NCBI GenBank assembly: GCA_008711295.1
Contig: VUYV01000154.1
Span: 2,049,319-2,113,318 of the forward strand
DNA length: 64,000 nt
Direction: 5' to 3'
Origin: Anarhynchus alexandrinus
Lineage: Eukaryota > Chordata > Aves > Charadriiformes > Charadriidae
The translations under genes and the position numbers were made by a program. Positions 13,001 to 24,670 of the stretch are shown here, piece by piece. How positions within the stretch are numbered: the first letter of the stretch is position 1; every line of letters starts with the position of its first letter. The notes beneath the pieces were generated by a model, which searched no databases, had not been told where the DNA came from, and saw only the letters and a program-made list of their open reading frames with translations.

Positions 13001-15209
13001 TATTCTTCCCATCATAGCCACAACACAGTGGGTGTGAGAGCCTTCTCCACCGCTCCCGCCATCTGGAGCAGCCTGTCGGCTTCCTTCACCCTCCATCTGC
13101 TTTCACATAGGAGCTGAAATATCTCTTTATGTGTTTTTTTCTTTCCTGTTTGTCTCTCTTTCTCTCTACCTCTGTGACTGACCTCAGTTATTTTTGTTGC
13201 GCCTCACACACAGTTCTCCTGACTAAATGCAGAATTTTGGTCAGAGTTATTTAATCCTTTCAAGCATCCAAGGATACAATTAATATTGAATAAAGTTGTA
13301 TTGTTTTGGTTTGCTTGACAATAGCGAGCATTTATAATAGGATTCTGAATTTGTTGCCAGTAATGGTATTCACTTAACCGGTGAGTCACAGTTTATATTC
13401 ATGATTACTTAATAGGACCTAATTTTCTAGTCATTTTAGATAGCATGAAAACAAGTTGGAACTAAACGGGTACTGTTAGTAAACAGGTAATGAGTGAAAG
13501 GAGGGATAAAAAGTTCCTTGGGGCAGCGATCTGTCATTTTCCTTGGAATTCAAACCACCTTGCATTTCAGTGCTTTTCTGTAAATAATAATTAACAACAA
13601 TAACAATAATTTGCAAACATATGTGTGTGATTGGGCTGTTCTTGAATGACAAATAGCTTAGCAATCAGAATATTTCTCTTTTCTAGAAATCATACTGTTC
13701 CTTAAAACCTTTCTATCAAATCTTAACACTGATATGTTTTTTTTTAGTTATCTGACTTGGCGGTTCCTATAATTTTCATCTGAATGTTGTGTCAATCATT
13801 TTTTAAAAAGAAAACTATAAATAACAGATTGTTAATAAACTTTTCAAGGCCCTTCACTGATGTTTTCATGTTGAAAGCTGTGTATTGAGTTTTATGCCAG
13901 AATTACTCACCAAACAGATTGTATGAGGTTAAATTAAAATAATATTCTTTAGATGAATTTTTTGGCTGAGTTAAAATGCTTTTTTTTTTTTTAACACTGG
14001 ATGCGCTAAGAAAAAGCTACTGGGAAGCTCTCCTTTGGATCTGATCTGTCTGTAGAACAGCTGAGCACAGGGCTGGAGATCCTCTGTAACAGCAGATCAC
14101 TGATTTTGCTTGCTCCTTTCCTGGGCAATATCATATGTCATATTTAAAACATCAACAATTTTGGACAAGTGGACTACATAAGCACAAAGATAGTTCTTAA
14201 AATACCTTTTCCAAGAGTCGAAAGGGGAAGAAGCACATGAGAGAAAACATGCTGGCTTAGATGTATAGAGGATTTATTTTGATTTTTGTTTTGATTTTCT
14301 TATATTCCCAATTGGAGATAAATGAAACAGTTTCAGTCTGCTTACAGTTTCCAGGAGGAATGAAAGGGAGGTGCGTGTAACCATACAAAAGAACACGAAC
14401 ATTTACCATCAGCAGCAATAGGGTGCAGCACCATGGCATCTCTCCCCTCGACCCTTTGCCTTCCACTCACCATGGATTCTTCTCGTTGTCCTGCTCTTAT
14501 CGCTCTCCCTGATTTAGACTGAGTATTTGAAGGTATGTTCGTTCAAGCCGGAGCACCCAAAATTTGGGAATTACCTCTGATTGTCAGAGTATAGAGGACT
14601 TAGAAATTTTATCCATAGCGGACAGGAGTGGAACAAGGTCAGGAGCCGTGGAAAGTCTGAGGTCTGGGAAGCTTTAACCTCCGTGTTTGCTTTGGTGAGG
14701 GTTGGTGTGGCAGTTTGGAGAGTGAGGAGAGTAATACCATCCTTGTTCATCAGCGGTGGGGTGTGAAGGTTTGCAGGTCTTCCTAGGAGCTCCAAAGAAA
14801 GGGTTCCTCAGTCGTGGCAGGTATCTCCCTTATGGCAGCACCACTCAGCGCTGCAGTCATTCTGTGACGTTGGTGTGTTTTAGCTGAGCAGCGTGTTTAA
14901 AACCTGCCTGCTGACCTGATGACATGTGCGTTGGAGAAATGTGGCCGCCCTTCTCCCACCAGCTATGTTACTGGTCGCAGAAATGGATGGGCTTTTGAGG
15001 GTAGCACAAAAAAAACCAGCATAGCCGCTCGTGCTTAAATGCAAACATTTCAAAGGCTGAAAAGCCGGTGTGTATTTGAGGGTTGGACACTAGCAAGAGA
15101 AATATGAAGGGTCTAAAATATTTGGGGGTTTTATTACCATGCCTTTTATTGGCCTCAAGTGAGATCAGACACTGTTGAGCTAGGAATATTACAAACATCA
15201 GAGTAAAAG

Positions 15210-15362
15210 ACTGTTCGTACCCAGAAGAACTTATAATCTAAATGAGTAAGACAAAAATGCTAACACTGTTTTGTTAAAGACGAGAAAGTGTGTCACTTGT
15301 AAACCCGGAGCTGAGACTGAATCTTAACTCCAGCCTTATGCAGTGGACCGTCCTACTTCTTT
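15210..15362 (-). repeat. Ancient MIR-like SINE (sauropsid type)
   Basis: AGAACTTATAATCTAAATGA (15226-15245), a GTGTGTCACTTGTAAACCCG core and a TGCAGTGGACCGTCC end follow, in order, the antisense of the MIR/CORE-SINE type (GAGCTTACAATCTAAA, TGACTTGCCCAAGGTCAC, CCAGTGCTCTAACC). All parts are diverged, consistent with an old insertion. Confidence 0.45.
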
Positions 15363-15364
15363 TA

Positions 15365-17860
15365 ATAGTGGGCACTGTGTCAGCACCAATGTCTTCAAAA
15401 TGTATTTATTTGTATGTGAGTCACCCAGGGTCATTACATATAATTAGTTTTTACTAGTTAAGGCTTGAAGATGCAAAGTCTGTATGCTGTTGGTAATGGT
15501 GCGGGCGCTTTATTGCTGTGTTGTTTCACAGATGCTCAGAGGAATCGAGGTCTTCCCAGAGCTATAAAGAGCTGGAGCAGACCAGGTGGTTCTCAGGGCG
15601 ATGTGGGATCTCACTCAGCAAGGTCCCATCCTCCCATCCCACCTTAAATAATTCAAGGGACCAGACTTCAACCAGGCTTCAGCTTTCCAACCAAACTGTG
15701 ACCCTGCCGTTTTACCCTGTGGGAAGGGGAAAGGACAGAAACGAGGGAAACTAGGGAAAACTATGGGAAGAAAAACTGGAAGAAAATGAAAACACATGGA
15801 AGAACCCAAACAACATAGAAGGGAGCTGGGTGGGGGGAGAAGAACACTTAGAGGATTTGCAGCCACGTGGAAAACTCCTCTGGGGAAGGCGCAGGTTGCT
15901 AATCAAATTCAGCCATAGTTGAGAGAGACTGCCCAGCATCCCTGAATAATCCTTTGCTGTTATATTGAGTTGGCTTGGAGATTTCCTCCCCCTGCTCGCT
16001 CTTGTCTTCTGCTGCCTCTCAGCGTAAGTAAATCAGTACAATATGCCCAGCCATGAAGCCTGCAGCGTTTTGGAAATTTCAGGCACAGCAGAGTGCTTGG
16101 TGTGCGCTGTCAACGGCAGAAGATGCTGTGAACATATTAAACTTGTTTCGTGCTCCCTACCCTGTTTTCTTGCACAGTACCTGAACAAATTCAAAGGCTT
16201 CGTCTTTTACTTTGGGACATTTTATAGCTGGGGCCTGAGATATCAAAAAGACTATCTAAAGCTCTGGGATCATCGTCAGCCTCACACCTCTGCATTAATG
16301 GGATTTCTTCCCGTAGGGGTGTAATTAATTTGTTCAAGAGGTTCAACATTTTTTCAGGGGAATATCTGACACTGTTGAGCTTCTCCACGGGCTGGTGATG
16401 ATCCCAGACACGGTGTTTTGAGACACCTTCTCTAGCATAATTGCATAGCAACCTGAATATTGCAAAGCAAACAAGCTCTCCTTCCCAACATAAAATGCTC
16501 CCAAACATAAAAAAGAAACCAAAACAACACAAAAAGCCCTACTAGAAGACTGCTGCACATGTGTGCCCTTCTTTAGGGAGAGAAGAGGGAGGCGAATAAC
16601 GTGTGGCTTGTTAGCCAAGTTGCTTGCACCATGAGAAGATGCTTAGATAAAAACATTTATGGAACAGAATAATGGTGTGACTCCTGTTGGCTGAATAACC
16701 CAGGCACAGGGGCATGAGGGGAACAACTTAGAAAGAAGGGAAATGCCTCATGTCCCACATTTGACTTATGGCTTATGCTTTTTAGGAAGCAGGAGGCTAT
16801 ATATTTAGACGTTGAGGGAGAACGAATCAAGCAATGAGCTGAAAAAAACCCAGAGTTCTCAAAAGCACGTAGACACAGGACATACAGGTACTGCAGGCTG
16901 CAGGGAGACGTCTGCTCTTAGGTCTGTTAAGGTGTGTCTGGAGTAATTTTACTGACTAATTTTCCTGGCTGTAGCCATGTAATTTATGTCATGGACATAA
17001 ATCCTATGCTCTTAAGGGAGAGACCCTGAAAAAAAATCTCGCAGAGCTTTGTAGGCAAGTCCATTGAATGAGTTTCTCTGATGAATTTTATGTTTTTAAT
17101 GGAAAGAAAATAAATTTATTCTAGGATTCCTGAGTGACAGCTGAGAGGATTTGTGTCCAGAAAGCAAACATGTGCCCTTCTGGCACTGCTGAAAGAGAAC
17201 ATAACAATTACTAAAGCTGAGAGCATGCTCCTTCTGCAGGTGAGTGGAGCTGCGCTGGGGGAAAGCCAACAGGGAGAGGTCTGGGGCAAAGCAGAGCAAT
17301 GGGATTCGGCTACAGGTAAATGCCAAGAAAGACTCGTCTAAATGGGCTGCTTTTTTCTTAACTGACTCTAGAGACAGCTAGGTCCCCCTGCTTGTTCGTG
17401 AGATATACAACTGCAAAAATTCATAGACACGGGGCCTTTGGACAGGATCACTTGTGCAATGCACCAGGCAACACTTAGTCATTGTCAGCCAAGGGCCACA
17501 GGAATGACCGGCAGCTTCAGTGCCAGTGCTTGCTCTGGAGACGGTGTGATGCTGCGACATCTGTGTCTTGCATTGCCATGTGGTTATGATGAAGGTGTAG
17601 GAGCCCTTTACATACATATAAATAGATATAGTGTATATGTGTATGTAGTGTATAGACATACACACATTAAAAATACTATTTATATAGTGATGTATAGTGA
17701 TGTATAGTGATGTATAGTGATGTATGGTGCTAGTTTCTTGCCACAGAGCGTGTTGTTTGGCTTCGTTAATAAATGCATAGAGAATAACCTGTGCCATTTA
17801 GTGAAAACTGTTTAAGAGGATTGTGAACATTGTTAATTTATTCTGTAGTTTGAATTTCTC
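15365..17860. other. Intron DNA with little recognisable content
   Basis: No gene seen. Part of 17415-17560 (AAAAATTCATAGACACGGGG...) resembles the 3' end of an old CR1 in antisense, but is too diverged to call with confidence. A 10-bp minisatellite lies at 17681-17730. Confidence 0.45.
17681..17730. repeat. 10-bp minisatellite, five units
   Basis: Unit TGTATAGTGA is perfect three times (17691-17720), with a variant first unit (TATATAGTGA) and a diverged last unit (TGTATGGTGC). AT/CA-rich simple sequence precedes it. Confidence 0.9.
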
Positions 17861-17870
17861 ATCTTATTTC

Positions 17871-18383
17871 ATAAAATCATAGAATCGTCTAGGTTGGAAG
17901 GGACATTTAAGGGACACTGCCAAAACCACCACTAAACCATGTCGCTCAGCACCACATCTACATGTCTTTTAAATACCTTCAGGGTTGACAACTTCACCAC
18001 TTCCCTGGGCAGCCTTTTCCAATGCTTGACAACCTCTTCGGTGAAGAACTTTTTCCTAATACCCAATCTAAACCTCCCCTGGTGCAACTTGATGCCATTT
18101 CCTCTTGTCCTATCTCTTGTTATTTGGGAGAAGAGACCACCCCCCACCTCTCTACAACCTCCTTTCAGGTAGTTGTAGTGAGTGATAAAGTCCCCTGAGC
18201 CTTTTTTTCTCCAGGCTGAACAACCCCAGTTCCCTCAGCCGCTCCTGGTAAGACTTATTCCCCAGACCCCTCACCAGCTTCGTTGCCTTTCTCTGGACAT
18301 GCTCCAGCACCTCAATGTCTTTCTTGTAGTGAGGGACCCAAAACTGAACCCAGTATTCGAGGTGAAGCTTCACCAGCGCTGAG
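17871..18383 (-). mobile_element. CR1 LINE, 5'-truncated copy (3' end at 17871)
   Basis: On the plus strand it begins AAATCATAGAATCGTCTAGG, the reverse complement of the CR1 terminus. It continues through CR1 3' sequence to CCCAGTATTCGAGGTG. The minus strand still encodes the ORF2 C-terminus in two frames: residues such as [20 protein letters not shown] (18152-18373 frame), then [19 protein letters not shown] and HWKRLPREV (17932-18147 frame). A frameshift or short deletion separates them. It lacks the reverse transcriptase and endonuclease, as is usual for CR1 copies. Confidence 0.93.
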
Positions 18384-18389
18384 GTTTGG

Positions 18390-21300
18390 GATATATTTAG
18401 GTGAAGTCAGGTCAGTCATGCCTGCTTACATCACCAGGTTACATTATCCCTAATAAAGGGTCTAATCCAAAATGCAGTATGAGGATATCTGCAGAGACGA
18501 GGGGGTATTTTTCCTTGAATGCAAACTGGCTTTAGCTGACTTCTAAATGCCTTTGTCTATGCAGTGACTTCTTGACAGATGTTTTTCTGATGCCTTGTTG
18601 TGTCCTTCCACCTACTGAGATTAGACTTAGGTCCAACCAGTGGCTCTGTGTTTCTACTTTTGTTCACCAGTTGCTTTCAGCAATGGAAGGGGGATAGTGG
18701 CTTTTTCCTGCTCTGTCATCTTTAACAGATGTTACTTTGGTTGTGCTCCACAGCTGCTCAAATATGTCGTGTTTGCCCTTGCTCAGTTTGTGACCGGAGA
18801 CCATGGAAAGCTCTCTGAACCAGTGTTGGCTCTGTGATGCCCCAGGTCCCCCATGGCCCTTTAACTCCATTTCTGAGACACTTCTGGTAGGTCCTCTTAA
18901 ATATTGGAAGGAAAATGCTCACTTTGCCTAAGATTTAAATAGGAACTGTGTGGTGCCCCCTTGTTCATTTCGCTAATGGAGGTGAACCCAGTCAAATAAG
19001 AAGTAAGAGCATGATGGTGCTTCCTTCTCCTCTTCTCCTCCATCTCCACGTTACCTCTGCTACGCTTAATCACTGCTTTCCATCTCCTGTCTAAATCCTG
19101 CACAAACCCCTCAGTTGCGTGCAGTGCCGTGGTCACATCCTGCAGGTGTGCACAGCTGGGACGCACAGCTGGAAGACAGCAAAGAGTCTTCCCTGGGGTC
19201 AGTTAAGGGCTTTATTTGTTTAGATAAAGCACCCTTCACGTGGGTAAATGAAGGTGGTGGGGAGCAGATGGAGTCTGTTAGAGCTTTTTGGGTGCAAAAA
19301 CCCAAACTTGACCGCAGGAACTTGACCACAGGAAGTGGGAGGTGAATTAACACTGTGCTGGACGTTAGGAGGTCTGTGTCAGACAGCCGGTGAGGGATTC
19401 CCCTCTGTAGACGAGGTGGTTGAAGTATCCTCCCTGATCACATTTAACCACAGTCTGCACCACTGCCTGCAGGGTGATGGCAACTGCTTGTTGCCCTCTG
19501 CTGCTGTATGGTTATCGTTTGCAGAGTCATGCCAATTAAAAACCCACCCTGATAATGTCATTGTGGTGTTGGGTACATCAGTTTCTGTAATCAAGTCCCT
19601 TTTCTGCTATTATTTAAGCAATACCCCTAGGGACGTAACAGTGGCTTAGATATTCTGGTACTTTAACACTAAGGCAAAATATGGAAGATAGGGAAATTGG
19701 TAGTAAAAATTTTTAAAAAAAAAGGTTTTGGCTTTGGAAGGTGCCTGTAGGTGTCTTCCTAGAGGTCTCCTTGTGTGTTGGCTTGGCACTCTGACTAGAT
19801 CTTCCTGAAGTCAGAGGGTAGCACACAAAAGCACACCAGACCTGTTTCTCTTCTCATTTTCTCTTAAATCATTTGTAGCAGCACAAAGTGAATGTAAAAT
19901 TCTGCCTTTGATGTGCACAGCTTGGAGGTTTTCCTTTGGGAGTCAAGAAAAGCCTATACTCCTCAGCAGCATGCTGGAAGAGCAGCGTTTCATGCTCCTT
20001 ACGCTCAGGTTTCAAACGGCAATATAAAGTTACACGGCTGTGGAGGAACAGGTTGCAATTGCAGGACAGAAGAGGAAGGGGCTGAGCATGTCCCGCGGGG
20101 CGGTTCGCGTCTTCTGCCAGCCCGGTTGTCTACAGGGATGTGCTGTGAATTTATTTAATGAAACGATAGAGGTTAAAAATAGTCCTCCAAAAAGGAGGTG
20201 GGGGAAGGGGAGAAACACAAAGTACAAGAAGTTTTATTTCTTTTCATTCCATAGACGCTATAAATCAGCAGGGAAGTCAGTTGCATTTCTTTTTTACTTT
20301 CTGTCTTGCGTCATTAAAAAATCATCAGCCACTACACTGAAATGGTTTGCAAGAGCCACTTCGCCAGGAACAATTTCTGACTGAGAACAATAAAAAAATT
20401 GGTAGATGCCAGGTTGAATTCATGTGTCAGCGGTTGCTGAATTCAACTTAAGAGCTGTAAATGGAACCAATCATCATTTCTTAATGAGATATATGAGAAC
20501 AAAGAATCACAATGCTTGAATAATCTGTCACATCTCTATCAATGCTGCTTAAGCAATTATTCAGTTTGTTCAACGGTTTGACAAGGTAACATGACAAAAT
20601 CAATTTACAAAGCGGATTAAATATAAATATGCAGTGCTTTTTTCCCAGGAATCTCATTCTTAAAGCCTTATGTTTTTTATCCTTACAATCCCGACCCAGT
20701 CATCTGTTTTCAGTGGTGCTGCTTGGATGAAGTCCTACATGGCCCACAGTGACATTATTCACCAGATCATTTGTCATTTATCCATCTCTGGCCTAATGAG
20801 ACTGTCGTCTGGGCCTTGGTAAAAATGAATGATGCGTTGCTCCACTATACAGTGTAAGTATGTTTTTCACTTAGTGCGAAGGCTGTATTTTTCCAGGGTC
20901 CTCGAGGAAACCTGGCCCTCAGCCCTTATTAACACTTAATGTAAATCTTTCTGAGTATTTTATTTGTTTGGCAGCAAACATAGGAGAAACTTGGTATGAG
21001 TTCCCTAGGAGCTAAATAACAAGCGTTGTCCATGGAGGTGATATGATCATCTATTTTAATACCAGACCTTTCATCATGTTGCAACGGACTGTGTTGCTAT
21101 ATGACTGCCATTACTAAAATTTCTGAGCAAATCACTGTCCTTACAAAATTTGTGATACTGAAAACCCAGATGCTTATGTTTTTGTTACGCTTGTGGACTT
21201 CCAGTATCTGGTTACTCAGTTTCTGCTCAACGTCTTGTATTTTCTGGTGACTGCTAGAGAATCTGAATACGTACAATATTTCCTTATCTATTATTGGTGT

Positions 21301-22260
21301 TGCTGCAGCCTTTATCTTGTGGTTTGTTGGCTAACTGTCAGATACTCGTGGCTTCATTAAAAAACAGATGTACAGGTCTACACTTTGTTTTTGTAGCTGC
21401 ACTTTTGACATATTGTAAATGTCCTTAATTGATTTTGTTCAGGATAATACCATCTGCTGGCATCTGTTTCTGCTGTGGCTCTTGCTGAATACTTCTATGT
21501 ATCATGGTCTATAAGGACAAGTTACAGAGTTTCAGCAAGGTATTATGTAGATTTTTTTTTTCTGAAATAAATGACAGCAGAATTTGAATATTGGATGACC
21601 TTATATCTACATAATTTAATATCTAGATTAATACAGTTTATTCCAAAGGGCATGTTTCAGGCAAGAATGGTGCCCTGTGTCCATGTTGATCTCTCTTAAT
21701 TTATTGTTGGCGTGTCTGCTAATGCATCAGAGCTCCCAGACTGGGAGAAAAGCAGGCTTTGGATTTATATTTGGCTGCCCTTGATCATGGAGGGATGAGA
21801 AATAAACTTAGATCTGCCTGAAGCCTTGACATGAAACTCTGTTTTCTAAACAGTGAAGATAAGTAATCTTTCAAACATCACTTACTGTATCTGTAAGGTT
21901 GATGGACTTCTTGTCAGCTTTTAACATAGCTAAGTGTGTTCTGATATGAAGCTTTTGGTGGCAAAAGCAATACTGGACAGGCACTGGAAGAGATGTCTGC
22001 TGAGTATGCAAGTAGCAAAATGCGTAGCGTCTCCTGAGAGTCCAGAACAAAATCTTCCTTTCTGTGTAGCCCATTGTCATGTTGGGTTTAGCTCTCCATC
22101 CTCAGCTCAGTCCTTTTTATTAGATGGTATCAGCATTTATGGTAGATTTTATTGCAGTTGCTGTCTGAACTGTGAAACACAATAGAAATTCCATTTTCCA
22201 GCATTCTCTGTCTCTGGTCATCACAAGTGCAGGCGAACATCAAAAAGTATCTAGGTTGAG
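18390..22260. other. Intron DNA, no gene seen
   Basis: No recognised exon. A 14-bp imperfect direct duplication (AACTTGACCGCAGG) is at 19305-19332. The segment 20400-20960 is AT-rich and non-repetitive with several homeodomain/POU-like words, and is a candidate conserved non-coding element only by appearance. Confidence 0.45.
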
Positions 22261-22263
22261 ATC

Positions 22264-22345
22264 TGTCTCTAGTGGCCTAACTCTGCTCCCGATCGAAATA
22301 GTGAGAGTTGGCCTTTGATGTCAATGAGACAGCATTAAACAAATT
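22264..22345. repeat. Diverged palindromic sauropsid repeat
   Basis: CCTAACTCTGCTCCCGATCG and TTGGCCTTTGATGTCAATGA correspond in order to the dispersed motif CTCTGCTCCCATTGAAGTC ... GCCTTTGACTTCAATGGGAG. The two parts are inverted copies of each other in the consensus I recall. Confidence 0.45.
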
Positions 22346-22821
22346 TTGAGATGCTTATGAAGTCTTTTCCTCTCTGCACCGCTCACATGTGGTGGTGACA
22401 GGGAGGAGCAGAGTGGTCATGTGGGGAAATGAGAGTCCTGCAAATACCATTGAAGATGTGGAGATGGATGTGCTTAGTGTTTTAATAGAAGTGGGTCAAC
22501 AGTTGGAAATACTCGGTGTCCCAGCAGGGCTGGATTGTCCTTGAGCTGGAGTTGTCTGTGGTACTTCATATGGGCAGGATTCAGTAGAAGACTTCAATAT
22601 GGAGAGCATTCCTGGCTCTGCACATGTGTTAGAGCTCACATGACAGTAATTGCAAAAGCACAGGTTCTCCTTTTACTTTGCCAACCAGTTGCTTTGGCCC
22701 AGTGTCCTTACTGTTGCTGGTCTCCCAGTATTGGTACCCCAGTATTAGTACACCTATACTGGTACCCACAGCTGGTCAAAGGTCAGGAATCAGATTTGGT
22801 AAAGTCATGAGCTCTGGAGAT

Positions 22822-23058
22822 GATGTGGGCTAGTGGAAGAGGCATTTATTGGGTGGAAGAGCACTAGATAACGATTCGTGAGACTTGGATTTAATTTCTG
22901 ACTGTGCCACTCTCCTTTTTTATGACCTTGGAAATTTGCAGCACCTCACTGGCCTGGTTTCCCCATCTGTGAAACAGTCACCGACCTACTTTGTAACTTA
23001 CTTTGAGATCTAGCTAATTAAAGCTTGCTATGCGAGATGTTCAAAATGTACTATGTAA
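22822..23058 (+). repeat. MIR-type CORE-SINE
   Basis: The order of blocks fits MIR well: GGGCTAGTGG near the 5' end, AGAGCACTAGATAACG, GACTTGGATTTAATTTCTGA, CTGTGCCACTC, ATGACCTTGG, a CACCTCACTGGCCTGGTTTC block and CCCCATCTGTGAAACAGTCA, then a tail with CTTTGAGATCTAG. This is the clearest ancient SINE of the window. A short insertion seems to separate the first two blocks. Confidence 0.75.
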
Positions 23059-23059
23059 G

Positions 23060-24500
23060 GTGGTGTTTTTGTCATGGTAATATGGTAAGAATATCCCTGT
23101 TGTGCCCAAATATGTTGGGAATTCAGCTGCAAGGCTGGTGTTTTGCAGATGATGCTTCTGCAAGAACGTGCTCCCTTTCCTAAAAATACCACTGACTCCA
23201 AAAAGAGGCGGCCTGCACTGCCTCAAAAACCCTAGAAATGGGACAAGAGAGTAAACCCAACTGAAATGCATTTTGTTTTCTGAAACTGTTGTTATCTGTC
23301 AGTGTGCTGGGAATCCCAGCAGGGCAGAAAGACCTTCCAGAAATGTCTCTGAGCTCTCAACTGCAGCCTGCTGATGGTTTTTCTAGTATTGGTTCACTAG
23401 TGGATGGACATTAGGGAGACAACTGGAACTGTAAAGCTGCAAGGCAGTTTTTTCCTCCAGTGCAATCCAGGTTATAAGTGGGAGTCAGAAAATAACAACG
23501 GTTTTAGCATCACACTGCCAACAGAGTGGGATTTGCAGAGCAGTGGATGAGGATTTGTACTGCCCTGAAGAGCCCTCTGGTGATAAGACAACGTGGACTT
23601 GCCTCAAAGATACATCTGTAGCATCAGTGATGTTAGTTATCTGTTAATTATATTTTTTTAATGTCTAACAATGTTTGTGCCTCTTGAAAATCTGTTCAGT
23701 AACTGCAGTCAGCACGACGAGTAGCTACGGGGACCCTGAAGCGATAAGCTTTTTGAAACACCTTCAAAAAAAACAATTAAAGCAATTGGAGGAATGTCTT
23801 CATTTCCTTGTCTTCGTGGGGAAACAAGTGGTACCTGTGAGACGCGACAGGAATAGAGTTGTGTTTCCAGTCACCGCAGTGTTACTGTTTTAAAAAGCCT
23901 TTTTGCAGGCAGAGAGCATTCAGTTTTTTACTCTGATTCTGGAAAAAAAGTGAAGTTAGTGCATAAATTGGAAAAGGGGCTTTCATTTAAGCTGCGTGAT
24001 TTAGATCTGCTGGTGAAGGCTGCCGCTGTAGAGCATTTGGCATTCATCAGAAAAATCTCCAAGTCTAAACAGTTTTATTATGCAAAGTTATATAGTTGGA
24101 AGGTAAAACACTCTGTCTTTTTCCATTTTGAAGAACAAGTGCCAGCTGATGGATGTCCTGTCAAATTTCTCAGAAGCTGGCAGGGCAGGTGAATAGCTGT
24201 AGGTCTCACTCTTCAACCTATGGCTGCTATAAGTAAGGAGCCCTGGGGGAAAAGGATGCTCTGCCAGGCCGTGGGTAGGAGAGTAGCCGTGCTCAAGAAA
24301 CCGTGGGGGTATTCTCAAATAATGTGTTGCACGAGGTGTGATTTAGCAAACCACTGACATCCTCCTGAATTAGGGTCCCAATATTTGAATCTTTCCATTC
24401 AGATTTTATTAGCGCAGCTTTTTACTTACAAGACACTTCCACTGCTCCACTAGCAAAGCATATGATGACTGCACTTTTACATGAGCGTAGAGATTTTCCT
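23060..24500. other. Intron DNA, nothing recognised
   Basis: Short open frames only, without family resemblance. No repeat family identified by eye. Confidence 0.4.
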
Positions 24501-24507
24501 GAAGTGA

Positions 24508-24670
24508 ATTTTCCTTAGTGATTTAAGGAAAATCACAGTTCACTAAAACGTTCATTAAAGCTTCAGTCTCCTTAGTGCGTGATTAATTTGCTTATGCATA
24601 CTGCCACGTGTGCTTATCCCCAAGCACACGCTGAAGTCCTATTAGAGGTGTGAAGTCAAAGGGACTTCAG
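24508..24670. repeat. Cluster of three inverted repeats (hairpins)
   Basis: Three stem-loops follow one another. ATTTTCCTTA (24508-24517) pairs with TAAGGAAAAT (24524-24533) with a 6-nt loop, and flanking GTG/CAC extends it past a bulge. CGTGTGCTT (24607-24615) pairs perfectly with AAGCACACG (24622-24630), loop ATCCCC. CTGAAGTCC (24631-24639) pairs perfectly with GGACTTCAG (24662-24670). The last two resemble dispersed sauropsid palindromic repeats containing AAGCAC and AAGTCCCATTGACTTC words, so a degraded MITE-like element is the likely origin. Confidence 0.65.

Larger units (their letters stand above)
6800..15200. other. Intron DNA, mostly unassigned
   Basis: AT-rich single-copy-looking sequence. 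Only short repeat remnants are visible: palindromic sauropsid repeat scraps near 8047 and 10034, an AT tract at 9735-9795, and several homopolymer runs (6850-6870, 7141-7155, 13980-13992). No frame has a recognisable domain. Confidence 0.5.

Noticed and set aside
17415..17560. Possible antisense end of a very old CR1 (AAAAATTCATAGACACGGGG)
   Set aside because: Only one short block resembles the family; the rest does not follow in order.
17681..17730. Short tandem repeat considered as a CRISPR-like array
   Set aside because: Direct head-to-tail 10-bp units without spacers in vertebrate DNA; an ordinary minisatellite.
17932..18373. Minus-strand frames of 71 and 73 codons
   Set aside because: They are broken parts of CR1 ORF2, described with the CR1 copy.
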